64,000 nucleotides of DNA from Streptomyces smaragdinus (GCF_009604385.1 NZ_WEGJ01000002.1:496001-560000), one strand, 5' to 3'. Positions 26,389 to 35,956 are shown, counted from the stretch's first letter. A program made the numbers and translations. The notes: a model not told the origin generated them from the letters alone.

Positions 26389-26415
26389 CACCCCGGCACA
26401 GACGCATCCGGGGTG
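26389..26415. terminator. Bidirectional terminator hairpin
   Basis: CACCCCGG and CCGGGGTG arms pair perfectly around an 11-base loop. It lies between the HxlR gene (+) and the convergent serine hydrolase gene (-). Confidence 0.55.
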
Positions 26416-26428
26416 ACCGCGAAACCCG

Positions 26429-27532
26429 TCAGCACAGGGGTACGCCCGGGAGCTGATTGTCCGGCGAGGTCAGGTAGATGTTGGTGACGTACCCGCCGTA
26501 GAGGGGCAGGTAGGCCCACCAGTCGTTGGTGTAGGGGTCCACGACCACTGTTCCGCCCTGTTCCTGGCAGCTGACTTGTACCTCGACTCCGGCGGGGAGC
26601 CGGGTGAGGACGGTGGAGCCGGTCGTCGGGTTGCTGCGGACGTTGACGTCCGTACCCCAGGTGCCGAACCAGCTTCCGGCCCTCTTGGCGGCGCCGGGCA
26701 CGTCGAGGGAGCGCACGATCCGGTTGACGTTGGTGTACGCCGCGCCGAACGAGGTCGTCGTGGGCTGGAGGGTGAAGACGGCCACGACCGAGCGGTCACC
26801 GGCGCCGACGGTGCCGGTGGTGTGCAGGGCGCGCTGGCTTATGTCGACGGACGCGGCGGCCGGCGCCGTCGTGTCGAGGCAGCTGCCCGAGGTTCCGAAG
26901 CCGGACCAGCCCTGCTTGACGGCTCAGGGGCTGTCGAATGTCGCGGGGATCCCGAAGAGCTGGTCGAAGCCGTCCGTGCCGCAGCGGGTGGACTGGCGGA
27001 GGTTGCCCATGACCATGTCGCGGACGGTGGCCGGCGCGCTGTCGAGGATCCACCGGTAGATCCGTACCGTGTCGGCCGCCGACAGCGCGGTGTATCCCCA
27101 GGTGCCCGGGTAGCCGGCGGGCGGACCGGCGGTGTCGGAGAGCCCCAGCCGGGAGACGATCGCGGAGCCGCCGTTCGCCGACCAGTAGGAGCTGGCGGCG
27201 GCGTCGTCGCTGGCGCGCAGCATCGAGTCGAACCGGGCCCGGTCGGTGGGAGTCAGGCTGTAGGTGGGGCCCTTGTTCCACAGGTGATCGAGTGCGATGA
27301 GGAGTTTGACGACGGAGGCGGAGCGGACCTGGAGGTGCGGGTTGAGCTGTTCGGTGAAGGTGTTGGTCTGCCGGTCGTAGACGGCGACCGCCGCCGTCAC
27401 CCCGGGCGGCACGGTCACGGCCGTCGCGTCCGCAGGCGCGGATGCCTGGACGCCGGTCGTGGCGGCGCCGAGGAGGCAGGCCACGAGGCCCAGCCCTCCC
27501 ACGGCGCGCAGGAGTCTGCGGTGCCAGCGCAT
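26429..27532 (-). pseudogene. Secreted class A beta-lactamase-like serine hydrolase with SH3-like tail, interrupted by one in-frame TGA
   Basis: The ATG at 27532 begins a signal peptide (LLRAVGGLGLVACLLGAAT) and a penicillin-recognising fold. It has SVVK (the SxxK nucleophile site), SYWSAN at the second motif position, then FDSP followed by TGA at 26924-26926. Reading on in the same frame gives AVKQGWSGFGTSGSCL, which holds the KTG-like third motif, and later an SH3-like region (DVNVRSNPTTGSTVLTRLPAG) to 26429. The stop falls where a tryptophan (TGG) would be expected. Without readthrough the product is 202 residues and lacks the third catalytic motif. The intact length would be 367 residues. 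Confidence 0.8.
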
Positions 27533-27816
27533 GTGTTCCCCGTTCTCGACGCTGATCTGCTCGGGCGAGGCGTACGAGTCCCGGAGGACGCCGTACGCCC
27601 TGTACCGATGCTGACCGATACGGTCGGGGTCACGTCAGCCTTTCGGGCTCCGTCGAAACCTGCGGCCACGTCAGACCTGCTCACACGCTCGCCCCGGCGC
27701 CGGGTTCAGGCGCCCAGCCGGGTCCGCGGAATACGTATCCGAACCGGTCGGACCACCGCAGGGCACGAGGGACGTCGCGGGCCATCGCCACCATGCTGAG
27801 CGCATGATTTTGTTTT

Positions 27817-28008
27817 GTGGGAGCCGAGCCGCTCTCCGGCCAGATCTATCGGCAGCTGATGGACGCGATCCTCGACGGGACGTTCTCCGGCGTCCTTCTG
27901 CTCGAGCGCGAACTCGCCGATACGTTCTCGCCTTCTCGGTCGCGGCCGTACGGGCCACGTGAACTCCCGCGTTCGGCAGAGGGTGATGCCCTGGGTTTTT
28001 GGCGGTAG
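27817..28008 (+). pseudogene. Remnant of a GntR/MocR-type DNA-binding domain
   Basis: The 63-residue frame reads PLSGQIYRQLMDAILDGTFSG and then ERELADTFSPSRS, matching the winged-helix start of GntR/MocR regulators. The middle (where a turn rich in P and G is expected) and the recognition helix are degenerate, and no effector domain follows. It is probably a decayed regulator fragment left upstream of the isocitrate-lyase-superfamily gene. Confidence 0.5.
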
Positions 28009-28337
28009 GTATGACCCAGTCAGGAATCCGCGTTCGAACGGACGGCTCCGAGATCGTGTCCAGGGCCGACTTGAAGCGGCAGCGGGTGCTTTCCGGCCTT
28101 TTGTGTCGGGACGTTGTCGTCAGTATCAGCGGTGACGAGCTCTGTGCCGAGGTGGGGCGGGCCGGGATCGGCGGTAGTCGTGCAGGTCTCACCCGGTGCC
28201 CGTCCCGGGCGCTGCGATGTGCGTCCAGCAGCGCGCGGACCCGCCCGTACGACGGCCGGGACAGGCCGGTGTCCGGACAGACGTTCGTGTCGGATTCCTG
28301 CCGGACAGCAGTGTTCGGTGAGTGGTTCGCTGAGCGC
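28009..28337. other. No convincing gene
   Basis: An open frame on the plus strand continues into the downstream gene but its translation has no family features. Nothing on the minus strand is convincing. It may hold the promoter of the downstream gene. Confidence 0.4.
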
Positions 28338-29153
28338 ATGATCACTGCGCAGGCCGACAAGGCCCGTCTCTTCCGTTCTCTCCACAGCACCGCTCGTCCC
28401 CTGGCTCTCGCCAACGCCTGGGATGTCGCGAGCGCCCGCGTCATTGAGGCCGCGGGTGCGCCCGCGATCGCCACCACCAGCGCCGGTGTCGCGTGGTCTG
28501 TGGGCGCCGCGGACGGCGACATGCTGTCCCGCGAGGAGGCGCTGGGCCTGATCGCGCGGATCGTCGACGCTGTCGCGGTGCCGGTCACCGCCGACATCGA
28601 AGGCGGGTACGGGCAGGACCCGGCCGCCGTCGCGGAGACCGTCACCGCGGTGATCGAGGCCGGCGCGGTGGGCATCAACATCGAGGACGGGACCCGGCCC
28701 CCGGCCGAGCTCGCGGCGCGGCTGGTGGCGGCCCGCAGGGCGGGGGAGCAGGCGGGGGCGGACGTGTTCCTCAACGCCCGCGTCGACACCTTCCTGTTCG
28801 GCCTGGGCGACCCCGAGACCCGGCTGCAGGACACGTTCGAGCGTGCCCGCACCTACGTGGAGGCCGGCGCCGACGGCATTTTCGTCCCCGGCGTCACGGA
28901 CCCGGCCACCGTCACGGCGCTGGCGGCGGAGATTTCCGTACCGCTGAACCTCATGGCCGGTCCCGGCGCACCGACGGTGGACGAGCTGGGTGCGCTCGGT
29001 GCGGCGCGCGTCAGCCTCGGATCGGGAGTGGCCCAGGCGGCCTACGCCGCTGCCCGCCGCGCCGCTCGCGACCTCTACGGCACCGGCAGCTACCAGGTGC
29101 TCGATGACGCCTTGGCCTTCCCGGAAATCAACGGTCTGTTCGCCACTGCCTGA
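28338..29153 (+). CDS. Isocitrate lyase / PEP mutase superfamily protein
   Basis: 271-residue TIM-barrel enzyme of the isocitrate lyase/phosphoenolpyruvate mutase superfamily, which cleaves or forms C-C or C-P bonds next to a carboxylate. It shows LANAWDVASARVIEAAGAPAIAT at the start, PVTADIEGGYG (metal-binding region), GAVGINIEDG, FLNARVDTFL and GADGIFVPGVTDP. The C-terminal lid region is short, as in oxaloacetate-decarboxylase-like or methylisocitrate-lyase-like members. The ATG at 28338 matches family starts; the ribosome site is weak. The substrate is unknown. Confidence 0.88.
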   Translation: MITAQADKARLFRSLHSTARPLALANAWDVASARVIEAAGAPAIATTSAGVAWSVGAADGDMLSREEALGLIARIVDAVAVPVTADIEGGYGQDPAAVAETVTAVIEAGAVGINIEDGTRPPAELAARLVAARRAGEQAGADVFLNARVDTFLFGLGDPETRLQDTFERARTYVEAGADGIFVPGVTDPATVTALAAEISVPLNLMAGPGAPTVDELGALGAARVSLGSGVAQAAYAAARRAARDLYGTGSYQVLDDALAFPEINGLFATA

Positions 29154-29261
29154 GGATCGGCCTACGGAGTGGGGTAACTCCCGCTGCGGGGCGGCTTTGT
29201 TCTCGGGCTGCTGCGCGGCAGCGGCCATGGCTGACGTGGCGTCGAAGAGGCGAGCTTCCGC

Positions 29262-29588
29262 ATGGACTGGGACGCCCCCTACTGCTCGGATTCACCCGGC
29301 CCGCACGCCCTGGCCGCCGAACTGCCCGGCACCGGCAGCGTCTCCGTACGCCTTGCCGACCAGAGCGTCCCGGGCTGCCTACAGGACAGCACGCACCCCG
29401 AACTCAGATCCTTCCTCTCACCCGGGCCGGTCTCCGCCGGCGACGCCCGGCCGACGGGCTCCGCCCTGAGCACGCTGACCACAAGGATCTTTCCCGGGCC
29501 GAAGCTGAACATCACCTGGCGGCTGATCACCCGAGGCTTTCCGTCCGGCCTTCCCTACGTCGTCGTCACCATCCCCACCGGCACCTGA
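29262..29588 (+). CDS. Hypothetical small protein, uncertain
   Basis: A 108-residue frame with a GAGGCGAG sequence before its ATG. No family recognised; WDAPYCSDSPGPHALAAEL and VSVRLADQSVPG look faintly like the short DUF397-type proteins of Streptomyces, but key positions differ. It may be a chance frame. Confidence 0.3.
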   Translation: MDWDAPYCSDSPGPHALAAELPGTGSVSVRLADQSVPGCLQDSTHPELRSFLSPGPVSAGDARPTGSALSTLTTRIFPGPKLNITWRLITRGFPSGLPYVVVTIPTGT

Positions 29589-29678
29589 GCCCGTGGTGGG
29601 TAAGAACCGGTCCCCGGGGAAGGGATGACGGAATGCGGTCCTTGCCCATGTTGTGCAGGGCTGGGGAGGGGAGCTTTC

Positions 29679-30731
29679 GTGAAGCGAGCGCCTGCAGAGG
29701 CAGGCACCGGGATCACAGGGGCCGATCCAGGGGACGGCGGGCGACGGGCTGCACTCTTGCAGGGCAAAACCCAGGGCCTCTCACTGCTCAACCCCAACCT
29801 TCGCCTCGTGGAGCCGCTCGTCACGGCGTGGGCCCAGAAGGTGGGGCTTCTCTCTGCCGAAGCAGCTGAGCAGGCCCGTAGGGAGCGCCATATCGCTTTC
29901 GCCGGCCGGGTCTGGCCGTGGGCACCCCCGGAGCGGCTGGCCGAACTGTCTCGCTTGGCCCTGTGGATGTTCGCCGTGGATGACCGCAGTGATGCCCGCG
30001 GGGACGATTCCGGAGAGGTCGACACAGAGCTGCAAGCCATGATGCGCATCGTCACCTGCGCACAGGAAGCTGTGCCCGAACAGGCGCCGGCGAGCGTGCG
30101 CGTCCTGGCGGAGGTCGTGCCCCGTCTGACCGATCGAATGAGCCCTGCGTGGGGCGTCCGCCTCCGCCGACATCTGGCGGAATGGATATACACCAACCGG
30201 GACATGATCCGGCGCCGGGCGGAAAGCAGCGTACCCACGCCTCGGAATTACATCGCCTGGCGCCGGGTCTCCGGAGCGGTCGGCTGGTGCTTCGATCTCA
30301 CCGAATACGCACACGACGCGGAACTCACCGAGCTGGTGTGGTCCTCGCCGGCATGCCGACGGGTGCGGGATTCCGCAGCCGACATCATCTGCTGGACCAA
30401 CGACCTGTATTCCCTCGCCAAAGAACTACGCACGGGTGAAACCAGCAACCTCGTCGTGGTGTTGCAGCACCACCACCACTTGACGCTGCGGGACGCCGTC
30501 AGCGAGGTCCACCGTCGGCTCTCCCTGCGGATCACCGAATTGCCTGCCGCGATCGTGAGTCTGCGGACCACCGCCTCCGCCATGAACCTGACGATGCTGG
30601 AACGAGGTGCAGTTGACCGGTATGTGGACGGGATCCGCGCATGGGCCCGTGGGTTTATCAACTACAGTCAGGAATCGGCACGATACGCCGATTCCCTGGT
30701 TCCCCTGAAAGCTGCGGGGCTGCGGTTGTGA
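29679..30731 (+). CDS. Class I terpene synthase (bacterial terpene cyclase), product unknown
   Basis: 350-residue terpene cyclase that would ionise a prenyl diphosphate using a Mg cluster. The aspartate-rich motif is DDRSD (101-105). The NSE triad is complete: NDLYSLAKE (241-249). An arginine near 195-196 (WRRVSG) is at the usual pyrophosphate-sensor distance upstream, and an RY pair occurs at 335-336. The GTG at 29679 is preferred because GGGGAGGGGAG lies six bases before it; an in-frame ATG at 29625 would add a Cys-rich tail unlike the family. No prenyltransferase, P450 or methyltransferase gene is adjacent, so the precursor comes from elsewhere. Confidence 0.92.
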   Translation: MKRAPAEAGTGITGADPGDGGRRAALLQGKTQGLSLLNPNLRLVEPLVTAWAQKVGLLSAEAAEQARRERHIAFAGRVWPWAPPERLAELSRLALWMFAVDDRSDARGDDSGEVDTELQAMMRIVTCAQEAVPEQAPASVRVLAEVVPRLTDRMSPAWGVRLRRHLAEWIYTNRDMIRRRAESSVPTPRNYIAWRRVSGAVGWCFDLTEYAHDAELTELVWSSPACRRVRDSAADIICWTNDLYSLAKELRTGETSNLVVVLQHHHHLTLRDAVSEVHRRLSLRITELPAAIVSLRTTASAMNLTMLERGAVDRYVDGIRAWARGFINYSQESARYADSLVPLKAAGLRL

Positions 30732-31060
30732 GCCAGGATTACATTGGAACAGGTGACTGAACGACGACCGCCCGATCGACTCGGGGAGACCCCTGGACGC
30801 ACTGTGGACCGTTCTGGGCCCGGCGGACGGAATCCACCGATCCCCGAGCGGTTCTGCGTGCCTCGACAGGTCGGACGTCGACCTTGACGTCGTGCGCGCG
30901 GACGAACGATCGAGCTCGTTGAGCCAGGCCATCGAGTACATCGTTGAAGAGGTTGAGATTCACCGGCATGACGAGACTGCCAGGTCTCGACCTCGACAGC
31001 TCTGAGAAGCCGGGGCCAACCAACCCATGGGAACAGCCGTGGCCAACCGGCGGCATGAGA
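30732..31060. other. No gene recognised
   Basis: Between the terpene synthase and a small minus-strand gene. Both strands give only short frames without family features. Confidence 0.4.
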
Positions 31061-31336
31061 TCAAAATGGAACCGACAGACCAGCGTCGCGCAGACGGGTC
31101 AGAGCGACGGACATGCACTGCCGGACAGTCCTCCCGTCAGCTCGCGTCCCAAGTGCCAACGGACCGCCGCTGGCGGCGAACGTCCACGCCGGCGCGTTGT
31201 CGGCCAGCCGCTCCGCGTCCATCCTGATCGTGGCGTTCACACCCTGTTCGCCCAGCCACTCCAGGATGAGGAGAGTCACGTCCTCGATGCCGCGCTCCTC
31301 GTCGATCTTCGGCCAACGGCCCCGGTTCCCAGTCAT
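31061..31336 (-). CDS. Small conserved-type hypothetical protein
   Basis: 91 residues from an ATG at 31336 with GGAG just upstream. It shows acidic and aliphatic segments (EERGIEDVTLLILEWLGEQGVNATIRMDAERL) and a hydrophobic centre (WTFAASGGPLALGT). No function recognised. The codon use looks real (strong G/C at third positions) and the overlapping longer frame upstream does not. Confidence 0.55.
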   Translation of the reverse strand: MTGNRGRWPKIDEERGIEDVTLLILEWLGEQGVNATIRMDAERLADNAPAWTFAASGGPLALGTRADGRTVRQCMSVALTRLRDAGLSVPF

Positions 31337-31346
31337 TGCTCCGACT

Positions 31347-31710
31347 CTATCGAGGTCCTGAGGGCGGTCGAGTGGCCCCAGCCCGCAAGTTCGGGGAAGG
31401 GGCCAGGGGTGAGATACCGGTAGTTCGTTGGACTCGGCAGTAGAGATCAAGGGGTCTTCCGGATTCGACGGCGTCGAGCAGGGCGGCGAGTTCGGGTGGC
31501 GGGTTCTTGTCCGCCCAGGCCCGCCACCTGATGATCTCCGTGAGGTGGCGGGTGGGTGGCTGCTGGTGTCGGCGTGCGGCCTTCGGGGTGGGGGAGGCCG
31601 GTGTCCAGGTCGTCGCCCCGGGCCGCGTACTCTTCGAACGGCGGGCGGCACTTCGCCGCCGGTCTCGCTGTAATCGAGGCCTCCACGATCCGGCCGTCCT
31701 CGACACGCAT
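31347..31710 (-). pseudogene. Frameshifted remnant of an unidentified coding sequence
   Basis: One frame gives MRVEDGRIVEASI then FEEYAARGDDLDTGLPHPEG. A second frame gives HLTEIIRWRAWADKNPPPEL followed by AALLDAVESGRPLDLY. Both segments look protein-like but neither frame is open across both. The first resembles the end of an NTF2-fold protein. Low certainty. Confidence 0.35.
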
Positions 31711-31770
31711 GAGGTTTACGTCGGGCAGGGGGCCACGACCTCGGGGGTGCTATTCAAGCCCAGGCCTGGC

Positions 31771-32079
31771 CTACGTGACGTCGAGCGGCCGGAGGAAGCG
31801 GCGCTCGTACCGCTTGATGCAGCGGGTGCTACGAGCCAGCTCGAAGGCATCCTGGCACTCCGGGTCGGTCATGCTGTCCGTACGGTACTGCTCGTACGCG
31901 GCGAGACTGGGAAAGGAGAAGAGGGCGTAGGCGATGTCGCTGTCGCCTTCACTCGGCAGGAAGTAGCCGTGATGCGTCCCGCCGAAGCGGTTGACGAGCC
32001 CGACCCAGCGGCGGCCGTATTCGGCGAAATCCTCGAGCTTGTCGGCGTCGATCTCGTACTTCAGATGAATGGTGATCAC
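31771..32079 (-). CDS. NIPSNAP family protein
   Basis: 102-residue ferredoxin-fold protein of the NIPSNAP family. It shows ITIHLKYEIDADKLEDFAEYGRRW (cited in part), RFGGTHHGYFLPSEG, ALFSFPSLAAYEQYR and RRFLRPL at the end. The function of bacterial members is unknown; the fold is related to small aromatic oxygenases. The GTG at 32079 matches the usual family N-terminus; an in-frame ATG at 32097 would add six residues. Confidence 0.8.
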   Translation of the reverse strand: MITIHLKYEIDADKLEDFAEYGRRWVGLVNRFGGTHHGYFLPSEGDSDIAYALFSFPSLAAYEQYRTDSMTDPECQDAFELARSTRCIKRYERRFLRPLDVT

Positions 32080-32331
32080 GCCCACATGATGCTGCATGCC
32101 GGTTCGGGCTGAGCCATGCTCGGGACTTGTGGATCGGTTCCATGGGGCACATGGCAGGGCGGATTTCTCGGGGCAGCCTACAAGACACCGAGTAGATGCC
32201 CGCGTTGCAGGGAGATGCGCCCTGTGCTCAGTGTAGTGAACGCGGACGGCAGTACCGAGTCCGGCTCCCTGGCCGATGACATGGTCCGTGAGGGTGCGCG
32301 GAGGGTTCGAGCGTTCTGATTCGGGCACTGC

Positions 32332-34770
32332 TCAGCCGCCCGCTTCGTATTTTTGTTCGGTCCAGATGGTTTTGCCGCGTGTGGTGTAGCGGCTGCCCCA
32401 GCGTTCGGTGAGCTGGGCGACGAGGAACAGTCCGCGGCCGCCTTCTTCGGACAGGCGTGCCCGGCGTAGGTGGGGTTGGGACTGGCTGGGGTCGGAGACC
32501 TCGCAGATGAGTTGTTCGTCCTGGATGAGGCGCAGGCCGATGGGGCCGTACGCGTAGCGGATGGCGTTGGTGACGAGCTCGCTGACGATGAGTTCGGTGC
32601 TGAAGGCCAGGTCTTCCAGGCCCCATCCGGCGAGCCGGGATCTGACGAGGGTGCGGGCGTGGGCTACCTGGGTGGGGTCGGCAGTCAGTTCCCAGTAGGC
32701 CGTTCGGGTGGGCGGCAGGCGCTCGACGCGGGCCAGGAGGACTGCGAGGTCCTCGGTGCGGGAGGTTTTCCGGAGGCGGTGGAGGAGTCGGTCGGTGACG
32801 TCGGTCAGGGGGGTGTCGATGTGCGCGGCAGCGCGGGCTCCGTCGCGGAGGTGGTGCAGGTCGTGGGTGTCGGGGGAGGGCGGCCCGGTGTGGAGGGTGA
32901 GGATGTCGCCGGGATCCAGGTGGAGCTGGGCCGGTTCGTAGGGAGCGCGGTCCGTGCTGCCGAGGGCGGGACCCGTCGGGACAGGCACTTCGGTTACCGT
33001 GCCGGTACGGTGGCGGGCAAGGAGCGGCGGGGGATGGCCGGCGGAGGCGATGAGGCACTGACCCGTGACGGGGTCGTAGGTGACGTACAGGCAGGTGGCC
33101 CCGTGCAGGGAGCCGGTATCCGGGTCCGGTGGGCGTCCTTCGTCCCTTCCGATACGGGTCACGAGGTCGTCGAGGTGGCTGAGGAGTTCCTCGGGCGGCA
33201 GGTCGACGTCGGCGAGCGTCTGTACGGCTGATCGCAGTCTGCCCATGGCGCCGACGGCGTGCATGCCGTGTCCGGCCACCTTGCCGATGACGAACGCGGT
33301 GCGCGCCCCGGAGAGCCGGATGACGTCGTACCAGGATCCGCCGGTGCCAGCGGCGCTGCCGGCCGGGGCGTGGACGCCGGCGCTTTGGGCGGCGCTGGTC
33401 CGTCGGACGGGTGGGGGCAGCAGGCTCCGCTGGAGATGTTCGACGGTGCGGCGCTCACGGGTGTAGCGGCGTGCGTTGTCCAGGCTCAGGGCTGTCCGGG
33501 AGGCCACCGATTCCATGATGCCCACGTCGTCCTGGGTGAAGGGCGGCCGGTCTTTGCCCCGCCAGACGGCGAGGACGCCCAGGACGTGGCCCCGGGCCCA
33601 GAGCGGAACGAACAGCGCTGATCTGGCGACGGCGGGGAAGAGGAGCCGCAGCCGTTCGGGGTCGATCTCCAGCCGGGTACGCAGGGCGTCAAGGTCGGGC
33701 ACGAACACGGTTCCGCCGCCGCCGAGTGCCTGACTCTCCAGGTCCCGGGCCCGGACCCGGTCTCCCAGCTGGTAGATGTCCGTGGGCCAGGCGCCGTGCG
33801 CGGAGGCAGCTGCGACGCGTCGCAGCGGGGTGCCGGGCACGAGCCGGGTGGCCTCGCCTCCCTCCCGCACCGGGTCGGTCAGGTCCACGCACGCCCAGTC
33901 GGTGAATTCGGGGACGAGGAGTTGCGTCACGTGCTCGGCGGTCCGGACGACGTCGAGTGAGCGGCCCAACTGGCGGGCGGATGTCTGCAGCAGGGCGAGC
34001 TGGCGCTGTGCGGTGTGGTAGCGGGTGGTGTCGGCGAGCAGTGCTGCCGCGCCGAGCGGATGCCCGGCGCGGTCTGTCAGCGGGAAAGCGGACAGTGAGA
34101 CCTCGCGGTCGGGATCGCCGGCGCCACGGTTCCTGGCGCGGCCGGTGGCGCCGGTCACTGGTTCGCCGGTCCGGAGGGTCTGTCGCAGCTGTCCGTCGAT
34201 CGCCGCGGCGTCTTCGTCCGTCAGGACCTCGTGCAGATCGATGCGGACCGGGCCATCGCGGGTTCCGGCCTCCACGCCGAAGAATGCGGGGCTGCACCAC
34301 GCGTCTCTCGCGGCGGTATCCGGTTCACGGACGACGAGCCCGACCTCACTGCAGTTGAACAGGGAACGAATCAAGGCGTGGTCCACGGTCCGGCACCGGT
34401 CATGGCCGGTGCCCTGCGGTTCCTGTCCGACCGAGGATTCGTCGCAGCCATCCGTGGTCGGAAGCCGGGTGACCACCACACTCCAGCCCGGACTTCCCTC
34501 GGTCAGCGGCATCACCTCAGCCTTCACGTCGACGGTGGTGCCGTCTTGGTGGCGCAGGGACAGCGGCAGATCCTGCCCCGTAACCGGCAGCGGTCCGCCG
34601 CGGGGGGAGATGACGTCAGCCATCGGCTGTCCCGCCAATTCTCCCGGGTCCCGGCCAAGCAGGCGATGCACTCCGGGCGAGCACTGGCGGACGGTACCGT
34701 GTGCGTCCAGAAGGAACATCACGGGCGGCATGAGGAAGGGCTTCTCCACGGGCCCTCTCGTCCCATCCAT
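32332..34770 (-). CDS. PAS-GAF-SpoIIE-like-HATPase_c regulator, phosphatase metal site degraded
   Basis: 812-residue multidomain regulator. An N-terminal PAS domain (FLLDAHGTVRQCSPGVHRLLG), a second PAS-like domain, a GAF domain (about 250-410, FVPLWARGHVLGVLAVW), a SpoIIE/PP2C-like domain (about 440-675) and a C-terminal anti-sigma-type HATPase (ELIVSELVTNAIRYA, then EEGGRGLFLVAQL) can be seen. In active relatives the phosphatase motifs read GGDWYD, GDVxGHG and YTDG. Here they are GGSWYD (Ser479), GKVAGHG (Lys497) and HTGP, so metal binding is probably lost while the ATPase motifs stay. The ATG at 34770 is chosen for GGAGG six bases upstream; a GTG at 34806 is the alternative. Confidence 0.88.
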   Translation of the reverse strand: MDGTRGPVEKPFLMPPVMFLLDAHGTVRQCSPGVHRLLGRDPGELAGQPMADVISPRGGPLPVTGQDLPLSLRHQDGTTVDVKAEVMPLTEGSPGWSVVVTRLPTTDGCDESSVGQEPQGTGHDRCRTVDHALIRSLFNCSEVGLVVREPDTAARDAWCSPAFFGVEAGTRDGPVRIDLHEVLTDEDAAAIDGQLRQTLRTGEPVTGATGRARNRGAGDPDREVSLSAFPLTDRAGHPLGAAALLADTTRYHTAQRQLALLQTSARQLGRSLDVVRTAEHVTQLLVPEFTDWACVDLTDPVREGGEATRLVPGTPLRRVAAASAHGAWPTDIYQLGDRVRARDLESQALGGGGTVFVPDLDALRTRLEIDPERLRLLFPAVARSALFVPLWARGHVLGVLAVWRGKDRPPFTQDDVGIMESVASRTALSLDNARRYTRERRTVEHLQRSLLPPPVRRTSAAQSAGVHAPAGSAAGTGGSWYDVIRLSGARTAFVIGKVAGHGMHAVGAMGRLRSAVQTLADVDLPPEELLSHLDDLVTRIGRDEGRPPDPDTGSLHGATCLYVTYDPVTGQCLIASAGHPPPLLARHRTGTVTEVPVPTGPALGSTDRAPYEPAQLHLDPGDILTLHTGPPSPDTHDLHHLRDGARAAAHIDTPLTDVTDRLLHRLRKTSRTEDLAVLLARVERLPPTRTAYWELTADPTQVAHARTLVRSRLAGWGLEDLAFSTELIVSELVTNAIRYAYGPIGLRLIQDEQLICEVSDPSQSQPHLRRARLSEEGGRGLFLVAQLTERWGSRYTTRGKTIWTEQKYEAGG

Positions 34771-35300
34771 CCGCCGCCTCCGTCTGCGTTCGATGCGACC
34801 CGGCACACCCGACGCTCCTGTCGGTTTTTATCCCGTCGTGCAGGAACGACATCAATCACGATGAGACGAAAACCCCGGAGGCGCATTCCCGGCGGCGGCG
34901 GGAGGCCGCACCGGCAGACTCAGGAAGAATCCGACCGCACGATCCGCCTTCCGGACCCTCGGCCGTACTGTCCGTACCTGCCGCCTCGCACGGCAATGCG
35001 GCCCCGGTGGCCGTGCCGTACCTCGCGCCGTTGCCGACACGGGCGAGTCCCACCCGCAGAGCAGCGGGCCCGGCGGGAGCGAACCGTTCGGAGGCCGGGA
35101 AAGCCCGTCGGTGGGCCGGTCCGATAGCTGCCGCAAACGCGAGGCGAATCCGACTGACCCGGCCACACGCAAGGACCGCGCGATTCGTCGACAGGCCGTC
35201 ACGGGCTGACCGACGGACGTCTCCGTGCGTACACCGGCCGGGACAGCTTCCTCAACAGGAGATCATGAGGCCGTCCGTCCGGGCGGCCTGGTAGATCTGA
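34771..35300. other. No gene recognised
   Basis: 530 bases between the SpoIIE-like gene and a transposase remnant. Frames are open by composition only. The promoter of the SpoIIE-like gene should lie here. Confidence 0.4.
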
Positions 35301-35905
35301 AGGGCGGGGACCCAGCCGGGACACCGGCGGTGGCGGTGGACGACAAGAGCGTCTGCCGCTCGCGTACCGGGACCGCCCGCCGTCGATGCCCGCCAGCCGA
35401 ACCGCCGACCAGCTTCAACCTGTCCGGCACTGTGTGACCGCGGCCCGCACACCCGGCGCGAACACGCGACATGGTTGGCGGAGGTGATCAAGGCGCACCA
35501 TCTGCTGATGGCCAAGGGCAACCAGCCGAACCGGCGCGCCGCGATCAAGGCCCTGCGGTGGAAGGACGGTTCTTGCGGCACTGCAAGGGCGTGAAGACCG
35601 CCGGGATCACCCGGCAGGCCGTCCACACGATCAACAGCACGACGGTACGTGAAGCATCACCGCAGTTCATCGGCCGTATCGTTGGACCGCAGCACGGGGC
35701 ATCTAGCCGCCACTACGTCAGGGACGCCACGTTCGCCGAGGATGCCTTCCGGATCCGGACGGGGCACGGGCCGGAGAAAATGGCCAACCTATGCGACCTC
35801 GCCATCAACAGGCTCCGCGAGTCCGACCCCACCAGCCCCCGCCGGTCTCCGCCAGATGTCCCGCGAACCTTCCCCTTTCGGGGCCTCCTCGAAGCAGCCC
35901 CGTGA
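35300..35905 (+). mobile_element. ISAs1-type transposase remnant
   Basis: Pieces of an ISAs1-family transposase in shifting frames: PAVAVDDKSV near 35325; AEVIKAHHLLMAKGNQPNRRAAIKALRW (cited in parts) near 35480-35570; then VKTAGITRQAVHTINSTT; and finally HYVRDATFAEDAF and MANLCDLAINRLRE. Order and strand are consistent but at least two frameshifts and a lost N-terminus make it non-functional. No clear terminal repeats were found. Confidence 0.75.
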
Positions 35906-35956
35906 CCGGCAACGGAACGGAACGGTCCAGGCTGCGCGTGCGGTTGAATCAGCCGG

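Noticed and set aside
28020..29228. 402-codon minus-strand frame opposite the isocitrate-lyase-superfamily gene
   Set aside because: Translation lacks any motif and mirrors the codon bias of the real gene.
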